Source: Prochlorococcus sp. AG-409-B05
GTDB lineage: Bacteria > Cyanobacteriota > Cyanobacteriia > PCC-6307 > Cyanobiaceae
Direction: 5' to 3'
DNA length: 34,375 bases
NCBI GenBank assembly: GCA_003216075.1
Contig: QCJK01000017.1
Location: 1 to 34,375 of the forward strand
Position numbers and translations under genes: made by a program. Of this stretch, positions 26,947 to 34,375 are shown in pieces (the first letter of the stretch is position 1; each line of letters opens with the position of its first letter). The notes under the pieces are model-generated. The model was not told the DNA's origin. It made no database searches and saw only the letters and a program-made list of their open reading frames with translations.

Positions 26947-28637
26947 AGCTTGCACTTGCTCAACTGAATCCTCTAATAGGCGATCTCAAGGGGAATGCAG
27001 AAAAAATCATGTTGACTTGCAGAAAAGTCGCTTCCCAAGATGTCGACCTGGTTTTAACACCAGAATTATCTCTTTGGGGATATCCACCAAGAGACCTCTT
27101 GCTTCATTCTTCACTTCTTGCACTACAAGAAAAAATCCTTATACAGCTTGCAAGTAGCCTCTACAAAGAAGTTCCAACATTGTCAGTTTTAATCGGAATA
27201 GCCGAACCAACTCAAGACTCGCATTATCCAAAATTATTTAATTCAATTGCCCTTATAGAAAAAGGAGTTTGGAAAGTAATAGCCCGCAAGCAACTACTAC
27301 CCACATATGACGTTTTTGATGAAAAACGATACTTTCGTCCTGCAAAAACTACGGGAACTTTTGATTTCAAAATTAAAGAAAAAATATGGCATATTGGAGT
27401 CACAATATGTGAAGACCTATGGGTAGATAGTCAACTTCAAGGGCAACGCATAGCTGGCCCTGACCCAATTACAGAACTTCTACCGGAAAATATTGACCTT
27501 TTAATCAATCTTTCTGCTTCACCATTTAGCCACGCAAAAGAAGTTCTTCGCCACAAACTAGTTACTAGCGCTGTAGACAAACTGAAATGTCCTGCTGTCT
27601 ACCTCAATCAAATTGGAGGTAATGACGAGCTAATCTTTGATGGTGCCAGTTTTATCCTCAACAAAGAATCTAAGCAAGTCCTACAGCTCAAAAGATGCGC
27701 TGAAGAAATAGCGATATGGGATTCAAATAAAAAAAGTAAAAATACTCCAACAAATTTTTCAAACCCTGAAGAGAAACTATTCCAGGTTCTTGTTTTAGGA
27801 GTTCGTGATTATGCCAAAAAATGTGGATTCAACAAAGCAATTCTTGGACTTAGTGGAGGAATCGACTCTGCATTGGTAGCAGTTATTGCTACAGCTGCAT
27901 TAGGCGCAAAAAAAGTAACAGGCGTCCTTATGCCATCTCCTTGGAGCTCTCTTGGCTCAATCAAAGACGCTTCTCAACTCGCAGAACGATTAGGGATAAA
28001 TACACACACCATGCCTATTTCATCATTAATGGAGACTTATGATTCAACACTTACTACTCCATTAGGCAAACCTCCTGAAGGAATCACATCTGAAAACTTA
28101 CAATCAAGAATAAGGGGCACCTTGCTTATGGCATTGGCCAATCAACAAGGGCACCTTCTTCTATCAACAGGGAATAAATCAGAATTAGCAGTTGGTTACT
28201 GCACCCTCTATGGGGATATGAATGGAGGGCTCTCGGTAATAGGAGACTTATATAAAACATGCGTATATAAATTATGTACTTGGATCGACAGCAAGGCTGC
28301 TTATGAAATTAGAGATTCTCTTCACCTCCCAATTACTGGTGATCTAATAGGAATAGAAATTTTGAGAAAAGCCCCCAGTGCGGAGCTTCGACCAGGCCAA
28401 CTAGATACAGATTCATTACCTGACTACACGATTCTCGACCATATTCTTAAGCCTCTGATTGAAGAGCATGCAAATCCTCAAGAACTGATCGCTAGAGGAG
28501 CAGACCCTCAATTAGTTCAGCGAATACAACAACTAATTAAACAATCTGAATTCAAACGAAGACAAGCACCTCCTCTAATAAAAGTCAGTGATCAAGCCTT
28601 TGGTAGTGGGTGGCGATTACCTATAGCATCAACATGA
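26943..28637 (+). CDS. nadE: Glutamine-dependent NAD+ synthetase NadE
   Basis: The 564-residue enzyme amidates nicotinate adenine dinucleotide. The N-terminal nitrilase-type glutaminase domain has its Glu in LTPELSLWGYPP, Lys in RKQLLPTYDVFDEKRYF and Cys in GVTICEDLWVD. The C-terminal ATP-pyrophosphatase domain has LGLSGGIDSALVA. Both domains are intact, so glutamine should serve as nitrogen donor. It overlaps nadD by four bases, placing the last two NAD steps in one operon. The ald gene starts 61 bases downstream. Confidence 0.96.
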   Translation: MKLALAQLNPLIGDLKGNAEKIMLTCRKVASQDVDLVLTPELSLWGYPPRDLLLHSSLLALQEKILIQLASSLYKEVPTLSVLIGIAEPTQDSHYPKLFNSIALIEKGVWKVIARKQLLPTYDVFDEKRYFRPAKTTGTFDFKIKEKIWHIGVTICEDLWVDSQLQGQRIAGPDPITELLPENIDLLINLSASPFSHAKEVLRHKLVTSAVDKLKCPAVYLNQIGGNDELIFDGASFILNKESKQVLQLKRCAEEIAIWDSNKKSKNTPTNFSNPEEKLFQVLVLGVRDYAKKCGFNKAILGLSGGIDSALVAVIATAALGAKKVTGVLMPSPWSSLGSIKDASQLAERLGINTHTMPISSLMETYDSTLTTPLGKPPEGITSENLQSRIRGTLLMALANQQGHLLLSTGNKSELAVGYCTLYGDMNGGLSVIGDLYKTCVYKLCTWIDSKAAYEIRDSLHLPITGDLIGIEILRKAPSAELRPGQLDTDSLPDYTILDHILKPLIEEHANPQELIARGADPQLVQRIQQLIKQSEFKRRQAPPLIKVSDQAFGSGWRLPIAST

Positions 28638-28698
28638 TCATACAAAACCTGGCACATGTCGCATTCTCTAGCCAATCTAAGAAAAGCCACTGCTCTCC

Positions 28699-29838
28699 AT
28701 GCAGTCTAAAATTCTATCTACTCCAATGGCCAGCATTGGAGTCCCAACTGAAATTAAAGCAGATGAACTACGTGTGGCCCTCACACCAGATGGTGTCAGG
28801 GAACTAGTAACTCAAGGGATAGAAGTAAGGATTCAAACTGGTGCTGGCTATGGCGCAGGGATTAAAGATGCTGCTTTTGCAGCAGCAGGTGCACAAATGG
28901 TTACTAGAGAAGAAGCGTGGGAAGCTCACTTAGTAGTAAAAGTGAAAGAACCTCAAGAAGAAGAATTTAAGTTCCTACGGCAAAATATGGTGTTGTTCAC
29001 TTATTTGCATCTAGCAGCCTATCCAAAAGTAGGTGAAGCATTAATCAATAACGGCACAATTAGCGTGGGATACGAAACTGTTCAAATGGAAAATGGCAGT
29101 CTACCTTTATTAGCACCAATGAGTGAGATTGCTGGAAGACTAGCTGCACAGGTCGGGGCTCACTTATTGGAACGCCCACATGGGGGCAGCGGAGTACTGA
29201 TAGGGGGTTGTACTGGAGTCAGACCAGCAAGAGTAATTGTTCTAGGAGCAGGAACAGTTGGTTGGAATGCCGCAAGACTTGCAGCAGCAATGGATGCAGA
29301 AGTAATGCTTCTGGATCGCTCACCAGAAAGACTTCGCAGTTTAGAAGCAGATCGTCGTGGAAGACTAACGAGCATTGTGAGTAGTCGAGGACTAATAGAG
29401 AGACTTATTCCCACTGCAGATCTCCTGATCGGAGCCATATTAACTCCAGGAGGTAGAGCACCTACACTAGTTGATCAAAGTCTAGTTATGCAGATGAAAC
29501 CTAACTCAGTAATTGTTGATGTCGCAATCGATCAAGGTGGTTGTATAGAAACCAGTGTTGAAACAACACATACCAATCCAACAGTAATGCTGCACGGTGT
29601 TCAGCATTACGCTGTAGGCAATATGCCAGGAGCTGTCCCATTCACTTCAACCGAGGCCCTTGTTAGTGTTACTCTTCCCTACATTCTTGGGATGGCCGGG
29701 AGAGGAATAGAAGAAGCAGTAACCGAACGACCTGAATTACTCTCAGGACTTAATACGATAAATGGATCAGTATGCCATCCAGGAGTAGCGAAAGCCTTGA
29801 GAATACAACCAAGACATCCTATGGCATGCTTAGGATGA
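28699..29838 (+). CDS. ald: Alanine dehydrogenase
   Basis: The 379-residue enzyme reversibly converts L-alanine to pyruvate and ammonia with NAD+. Visible parts are IGVPTEIKADELRVALTPDG, the VKVKEPQ segment with a substrate-binding Lys, FTYLHLAA with the catalytic His, and the NAD-binding VIVLGAGTVGWNAARLA. It ends near QPRHPMACLG. The family usually starts MxIGVPxE, so the ATG at 28726 (residue 10 here) is an alternative start. It follows nadE with 61 bases between, perhaps as the last gene of that operon. Confidence 0.95.
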   Translation: MQSKILSTPMASIGVPTEIKADELRVALTPDGVRELVTQGIEVRIQTGAGYGAGIKDAAFAAAGAQMVTREEAWEAHLVVKVKEPQEEEFKFLRQNMVLFTYLHLAAYPKVGEALINNGTISVGYETVQMENGSLPLLAPMSEIAGRLAAQVGAHLLERPHGGSGVLIGGCTGVRPARVIVLGAGTVGWNAARLAAAMDAEVMLLDRSPERLRSLEADRRGRLTSIVSSRGLIERLIPTADLLIGAILTPGGRAPTLVDQSLVMQMKPNSVIVDVAIDQGGCIETSVETTHTNPTVMLHGVQHYAVGNMPGAVPFTSTEALVSVTLPYILGMAGRGIEEAVTERPELLSGLNTINGSVCHPGVAKALRIQPRHPMACLG

Positions 29839-29900
29839 AACTATTCAAGTTGAATACTTGTTAACTTAGCTAGATAGCTATACATGAAAGATATAACTAC

Positions 29901-30998
29901 TTAGTAAATATCTCGACTATTGCTAAAAGGTCTATTTAAAGACTCAATGGAAATCCCCTCTTTTAAACCTAAGATCAAACCTGCTGCTTCTACATAGTTT
30001 TTTGCTGAAAAAACCTGAACTCTATTCTTTGCACAAGAAATAGCATCTAACCCCAAAGCTTCTCTAGTTACTTTAAGAACATTAGGATTACATACTGCAA
30101 TTAGCGGAATTCCGTGTTCCACACAAGCCAAAACAGTTTCGCCTCCTAAAGCGCCTTCAGGCGCAATAACCGCTCCTACATTTCCAATATTAAGTACACC
30201 AGAGGTCATATATGACATATCATCATCCTTTTTTTTTGACGGTAAAAGGTCCGGTGCTCGACTTAATCCAACCAATACACAGGGAAGAAAAGTATGCCCG
30301 AGTTCCTCCCCTGCTGCTCGGGGATCTAATCCTACATCTATTTCTAGAGGAGCTAATGCAGGAGCATGTGCACACGGAAGAGACAAGTGTCTCACTAACA
30401 AATGACTTATAACAGCTTCAGCTCCAGCCGAAGCATCTACACCTCTACCCTGACGATATTCGAATACCTCATTAGCATTTTGATTGTCTGGAAAACGAGA
30501 GACCACCGCAATTGCTGTTGCACCAGCTTGCTTTAATTGATCACCAGCGCGCAACAATTCATCCGGATTTCCAATAGAACCCCAACTGGCTCCACTACTA
30601 CTAGTAGACAATTTTATATCTAATGGAACATCTGTAATCACCACTGGTCCGATATTTAAACCCAAGCTTGCGCGACAACCATCAACTACTTGCAAATGTC
30701 TCAATCGCATTTCCTGTTCTACCCCAGCATCCATTAGCAATCCAATTCTTTGCTGCTTAACTGGACGTAAAATCAGCTCACCAGCAGCAAAACGATCGAG
30801 TGCAAAGCCTTCAACATAATGAATACGAGGATCACTCCAATAAAGAGCTGCTCCATTCATCACATTTGGATGAGTAATCAAACATCCAGAAGCTGCCGCC
30901 AAAAGTCGCGCACTAGGAATTGCATCTCCTGCATAACCTCCAAGAGAGCAACCTACTCCTGAAGGAATAACAAAAATAGTTGGGAATGTAGACGTCAC
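29901..30998 (-). CDS. DUF3326 family protein
   Basis: The 365-residue protein matches DUF3326, conserved in cyanobacteria and plants. Hallmarks are the opening IVFVIPSGVGCSLGGYAGDA-like segment (here FVIPSGVGCSLGGYAGDAIP), the HPNVMNGAALYW stretch, RASLGLNIGPVVITD, GRGVDASAGAEAVISHLLVR, and GNVGAVIAPEGALGGETVLAC. It is soluble, alpha/beta, with many Gly loops; catalytic activity is unknown. It converges on ald and follows the 72-residue unknown on the same strand (26-base gap). Confidence 0.85.
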   Translation of the reverse strand: MTSTFPTIFVIPSGVGCSLGGYAGDAIPSARLLAAASGCLITHPNVMNGAALYWSDPRIHYVEGFALDRFAAGELILRPVKQQRIGLLMDAGVEQEMRLRHLQVVDGCRASLGLNIGPVVITDVPLDIKLSTSSSGASWGSIGNPDELLRAGDQLKQAGATAIAVVSRFPDNQNANEVFEYRQGRGVDASAGAEAVISHLLVRHLSLPCAHAPALAPLEIDVGLDPRAAGEELGHTFLPCVLVGLSRAPDLLPSKKKDDDMSYMTSGVLNIGNVGAVIAPEGALGGETVLACVEHGIPLIAVCNPNVLKVTREALGLDAISCAKNRVQVFSAKNYVEAAGLILGLKEGISIESLNRPFSNSRDIY

Positions 30999-31024
30999 TA
31001 CGAAAAAGTCAAGAGAATGCCATA

Positions 31025-31243
31025 TCAGCTTTCAATCACAATAGAGTCAGGGAGAATCACAACTGCCTCAACCTCCAATTGAAATAGACGACCTTTATCT
31101 ACACTTAAAGGAAGAATCGATGTTATGCTCCAGCGCACTGGCTCTCCATATGTATGCAGATGGCTGAGTATCCAAGTCCTAAGTTCCAAAGTTGAAACCT
31201 CTGAAGACGTTGATAAATTCAATTCAAGAAACTTTAGCTTCAC
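31025..31243 (-). CDS. Small hypothetical protein upstream of DUF3326 gene (72 aa)
   Basis: I do not know a named family. The product reads as a compact alpha/beta domain (LELRTWILSHLHTYGEPVRWSIT, then GRLFQLEVEAVVIL), with no signal peptide. The pattern GEPVRWSITSI looks like conserved short picocyanobacterial proteins. It is 26 bases upstream of DUF3326 on the same strand, so co-transcription is likely. It lies 97 bases downstream of atpG, with no terminator seen between. Confidence 0.65.
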   Translation of the reverse strand: MKLKFLELNLSTSSEVSTLELRTWILSHLHTYGEPVRWSITSILPLSVDKGRLFQLEVEAVVILPDSIVIES

Positions 31244-31340
31244 ACCTCAATTAGACACAACAGATTTTTAGCAACACTACTACTTGCAAGTTTTAGCTGC
31301 TTGATCAAAGCAATATCATAATGAAAAGGAAAGTTTTTTA

Positions 31341-32291
31341 TTATGCACAAGCTCCACCTACCACTTCCAAAATCTCTTGAGTAATAGCCGCCTGTCTTGC
31401 TTTGTTGTAATCCAAAGTCAATGTTTTAGCTAATTCTTTAGCATTATCACTAGCATTATTCATTGCAGTCATCCTGCTCGCAAGTTCAGATGCAGCAGAT
31501 TCCTGTAAAGAACGTAGCAATTGATTTTGAAGGTAAAGAGGTAGTAATGCATTAAGTAATTGGTCTGGACTCTGCTCAAAAACGATGTCTGAAGGAAGGG
31601 TAGGCTGATCATTTGCAGGTCCAGCACCTTTTTCAATAGTCAAGCGACTATCTTTAGTAGTTAATCTAAAAATCTCATCATCTGATTCAGCAATACCCTG
31701 TGGGTCTAAAGGAAGTAGAGTCTGAACAACCGGGTTACAGCTAACAAGGTTAATGAACTTTGTATAAATCACTTCCACCCTGTCAGTACTTTCAGAGAGG
31801 AAGTCAGCCAAAACCTCATTAGTTATTGATTCTGCATCTTGAGCAGTTGGTACCTGCTCAAGCTCTTTAAAAGTAGTGCGTATGTTGTACTGGCTTTGCC
31901 TATTTTGAAAATAAGTAATCGCCTTTTTACCTATCAAGACTAAGTCCGGATTAAATCCTTGACTTTTCAACTCTGCATAACGTTGCTCTGTGCGCTTAAT
32001 AATATTAGAGTTATATCCACCACAGAGTCCTCTATCACCAGTAATAGCCACTAGAGTTATTGCATTTACATCTCTACTCTTCAGTAGAGGGGCATCAGCA
32101 ATTTCAAATCTCAGACGAGTTTGAATGTTCTCCAACACTCTTGCCAAACGGTCAGCAAAAGGACGGCTTCGTAAAACCTGCTCTTGAGCCCGACGTACTT
32201 TGGCTGCAGCAACGAGACGCATTGCCTCAGTTATCTTCCGAGTGTTCTTTACTGAAACAATTCGGTCTCGAATGTCTTTAAGATTCGCCAT
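31341..32291 (-). CDS. atpG: ATP synthase F1 subunit gamma
   Basis: The 316-residue rotor shaft begins [26 protein letters not shown]-like and ends in [19 protein letters not shown], the long terminal helices that form the coiled coil. Between, an insertion near residues 195-235 (around [20 protein letters not shown]) corresponds to the cyanobacterial/chloroplast extra segment but lacks the paired Cys that make the chloroplast enzyme redox-regulated. AAGGAG lies about 11 bases before the ATG. It follows atpA by 35 bases in the atpHAG set. Confidence 0.96.
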   Translation of the reverse strand: MANLKDIRDRIVSVKNTRKITEAMRLVAAAKVRRAQEQVLRSRPFADRLARVLENIQTRLRFEIADAPLLKSRDVNAITLVAITGDRGLCGGYNSNIIKRTEQRYAELKSQGFNPDLVLIGKKAITYFQNRQSQYNIRTTFKELEQVPTAQDAESITNEVLADFLSESTDRVEVIYTKFINLVSCNPVVQTLLPLDPQGIAESDDEIFRLTTKDSRLTIEKGAGPANDQPTLPSDIVFEQSPDQLLNALLPLYLQNQLLRSLQESAASELASRMTAMNNASDNAKELAKTLTLDYNKARQAAITQEILEVVGGACA

Positions 32292-32326
32292 GGATAAAGA
32301 TCTCCTTTATAAACTAAGAATCAAAT

Positions 32327-33844
32327 TCAAGTTGCAGCTATCATCGAGGATTTAACCTCGATGATGGCTTCATTAAGCATCTTCTCGGCATCTTCGCCAA
32401 GAACCTTTTCACTCTGAACTTTTTCAATGTAATCAGGTTTATTTGTTTTGAGGTATTCACGTAATTCTCGGGCAAATTGGGTGACTTGTTCCTCAGGAAC
32501 CTCATCAATAAGTCCCTTTACCCCTGCATAAACAATTGCTACCTGCTCAGCAAGATTGAGCGGCGCAAATTGAGGTTGCTTTAAAAGCTCTCTTAATCGC
32601 TTCCCTCGACCGAGTTGCCTTTGAGTTGCTTCATCAAGGTCAGAAGCAAACTGAGAAAAAGCTGCCAACTCATCAAATTGGGCCAATTCCAACTTCAACG
32701 TTCCAGCAATTTTCTTAATAGCCTTAGTCTGAGCAGCACCTCCAACTCTACTAACTGAAATTCCAACATTAATTGCAGGGCGTAATCCTGAATTAAACAG
32801 ATCTGAACTTAAGAAAATCTGACCATCCGTAATAGAAATTACATTGGTAGGGATATAAGCCGATACGTCACCAGCTTGAGTTTCAATAATTGGCAAAGCA
32901 GTCATTGAACCATTTCCCATTGAATCTGAAAGTTTTGCAGCTCTTTCAAGCAGACGACTATGAAGATAGAAAACATCCCCAGGGTATGCCTCACGTCCTG
33001 GTGGACGACGAAGCAATAATGACATCTGACGATAAGCCTGGGCTTGCTTTGTTAGATCATCATAAATGACCAAAGTAGCCTTACCCTTATACATAAAATA
33101 CTCAGCAATAGCAGCTCCGGTATAAGGAGCTAAGTACTGCAACGCTGCAGGGTCAGACGCACTTGCATTAACAATTACTGTGTAGTCGAGTGCTCCCTTT
33201 TCGCGAAGAACTTCTACAACATTGGCAACAGAAGCAGATTTCTGGCCAACTGCTACATAGACACAAACAACATCTTCTCCTTTTTGGTTGATGATTGTGT
33301 CTAAAGCGATAGCAGTCTTACCAGTTTGACGATCGCCAATAATCAATTCTCGTTGGCCTCTGCCAATAGGAATCATTGCGTCAATCGAAGTGATGCCTGT
33401 TTGCATAGGCTCATGAACTGACTTACGTTTGATAATTCCTGGGGCTATTGACTCAATCAAACGTGACTCATTAGTTGCAATCTCACCATTACCATCTACA
33501 GGTTGACCTAAAGGATTAACAACACGACCTAAAGTCGCATCCCCAACAGGCACTGAGGCGATTTTCCCTGTTGCTTTAACGGTACTCCCTTCTTGAATCC
33601 CAAGTCCCTCACCCATAAGCACCGCTCCAACATTGTCGTCTTCAAGGTTGAGGGCGATACCTTCTGTCCCATCTTCAAACTCAACCAACTCACCCGCCAT
33701 AACTTTTTCAAGGCCGTATACGCGAGCAATGCCATCTCCAATCTGCAAAACAGTACCAACATTGCTAACTGAAACAGACTTGTCATAGTCAGCAATCTGC
33801 TTTTTAAGAATCGAGCTGATCTCGTCGGGACGAATGGAAACCAT
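32327..33844 (-). CDS. atpA: ATP synthase F1 subunit alpha
   Basis: The 505-residue regulatory subunit shows Walker [10 protein letters not shown], the [10 protein letters not shown] segment, Walker [10 protein letters not shown], and the [23 protein letters not shown] stretch (quoted in part) with its arginine finger region later in [14 protein letters not shown]. It alternates with beta in F1. It lies between atpH and atpG on the minus strand. Length is normal. Confidence 0.97.
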   Translation of the reverse strand: MVSIRPDEISSILKKQIADYDKSVSVSNVGTVLQIGDGIARVYGLEKVMAGELVEFEDGTEGIALNLEDDNVGAVLMGEGLGIQEGSTVKATGKIASVPVGDATLGRVVNPLGQPVDGNGEIATNESRLIESIAPGIIKRKSVHEPMQTGITSIDAMIPIGRGQRELIIGDRQTGKTAIALDTIINQKGEDVVCVYVAVGQKSASVANVVEVLREKGALDYTVIVNASASDPAALQYLAPYTGAAIAEYFMYKGKATLVIYDDLTKQAQAYRQMSLLLRRPPGREAYPGDVFYLHSRLLERAAKLSDSMGNGSMTALPIIETQAGDVSAYIPTNVISITDGQIFLSSDLFNSGLRPAINVGISVSRVGGAAQTKAIKKIAGTLKLELAQFDELAAFSQFASDLDEATQRQLGRGKRLRELLKQPQFAPLNLAEQVAIVYAGVKGLIDEVPEEQVTQFARELREYLKTNKPDYIEKVQSEKVLGEDAEKMLNEAIIEVKSSMIAAT

Positions 33845-33892
33845 GGGAATGATTAGGGTTTTGAGAGGGTTAAATAGGAGAGCAGAAAAGTG

Positions 33893-34375
33893 CTAGGTGA
33901 CTTTGGCTAGCGAAAGTCCCAAACGTCGCACCTGACCAGACAAACTTGCATCAATGACTTTAGAGCCAACATTGACTACAAACCCTCCTAATAAAGAAGG
34001 GTCAACAACAAGATTTAACTCAAGGTTGTCTGTGCCAGCGATGGATTGAATCTTCTGTAAAATTTCAGCCTGTTGATCTTCACTCAAAGCAGAAGCAGAA
34101 GTAACAGTAGCAAGAGCAATATTTCGCTGTTCACGATAAAGCTCAAGCAAGCGTTCAAGCACCGCATCCAAAAAACCTATGCGCTGTCTATCGGCTAATA
34201 ACTTCAATAAATTCAGGAACGAAGGGGTTACCTGGTCTGCAAAAAGTTTTTGCAAAGCTAATTTCTTGGCTTCCACCTCAAGTACGGGAGAAGACATAGC
34301 CTCACTCAGAGCTGGGCTCTCTTTCCAAAGGCTTAGAACCTCTTTTGCTTGCTCTATTACCTTGTCGACTTCCTT
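33893..34375 (-). CDS. atpH: ATP synthase F1 subunit delta, N-terminus beyond window
   Basis: The frame stays open to the right edge; 160 C-terminal residues are visible. An internal ATG at 34297 could be mistaken for the start, but the upstream 26 codons (ending VLSLWKESPALSEA) match the normal delta sequence. Delta is about 180 residues, so some 20 are missing. Recognised parts are KLFADQVTPSFLNLLKLLADRQR, the TVTSASALSEDQ turn and the C-terminal DPSLLGGFVVNVGSKVIDASLSG. It links F1 to the b/b' stator. It precedes atpA by 48 bases. Confidence 0.93.
   Translation of the reverse strand, partial: KEVDKVIEQAKEVLSLWKESPALSEAMSSPVLEVEAKKLALQKLFADQVTPSFLNLLKLLADRQRIGFLDAVLERLLELYREQRNIALATVTSASALSEDQQAEILQKIQSIAGTDNLELNLVVDPSLLGGFVVNVGSKVIDASLSGQVRRLGLSLAKVT

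Noticed and set aside
29842-29882. Small palindromes between ald and the DUF3326 gene (TATTCAAGTTGAATA, TAGCTAGATAGCTA) as a bidirectional terminator
   Set aside because: Stems are short and AT-rich, the first has a one-base loop, and no T-tract follows.
33893-34297. Delta subunit taken as a complete 134-residue protein starting at an internal ATG
   Set aside because: The frame continues to the window edge with typical delta residues, so the gene is partial rather than truncated.

Overview
The window looks like chromosome of a marine picocyanobacterium, most likely Prochlorococcus (low-light type) or a close relative. The reasons are the moderately AT-rich composition, tight packing, frequent TTG/GTG starts and weak Shine-Dalgarno use. 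The gene families agree: DUF1651, DUF2811, DUF1818, PSRP-3/Ycf65, a cyanobacterial omega subunit, and the two separate ATP synthase loci usual in cyanobacteria. This assignment rests on protein recognition by eye; no database search was run.

Positions 1-7.8 kb form a zinc-homeostasis island. A G3E/COG0523 GTPase runs off the left edge. Next come a His/Asp-rich outer-membrane-like protein and znuA (minus strand), a shared control region with a near-ideal Fur-family palindrome, and znuC (plus). A zur-like Fur-family regulator lies antisense between znuC and znuB, followed by znuB (plus). A second minus-strand operon follows: a 105-residue protein ending in a Cys/His cluster, a long G3E GTPase with an extra domain, and a WD40 propeller protein. 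Upstream of that operon is a half-site identical over 11 bases to part of the znu palindrome. The simplest reading is a Zur regulon covering uptake (ZnuABC, perhaps the barrel) and zinc delivery or sparing (G3E GTPases, perhaps with the WD40 protein).

Positions 7.8-10.8 kb hold small conserved genes (DUF1651, EVE domain, DUF2811, DUF1818, rpoZ, a 94-residue unknown) and the looser intergenic DNA of the window, including DnaA-box-like sites. Positions 10.8-16 kb carry a non-canonical Hsp70, pyrR, gpmI-secG and two small unknowns. Positions 16-20.3 kb hold groES-groEL, with a CIRCE operator and a strong terminator, divergent from atpD(beta)-atpC(epsilon).

Positions 20.3-31.3 kb hold a short transaldolase-family gene, PSRP-3, a HAD hydrolase, pepP and a tightly overlapping operon (CNNM-type membrane protein, GTPase, nadD, nadE). 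After these come ald, a DUF3326 gene and a 72-residue unknown. From 31.3 kb to the right edge is the second ATP synthase locus, atpH-atpA-atpG on the minus strand, with atpH cut by the window end. I found no rRNA, tRNA, insertion sequence, CRISPR array or prophage gene.
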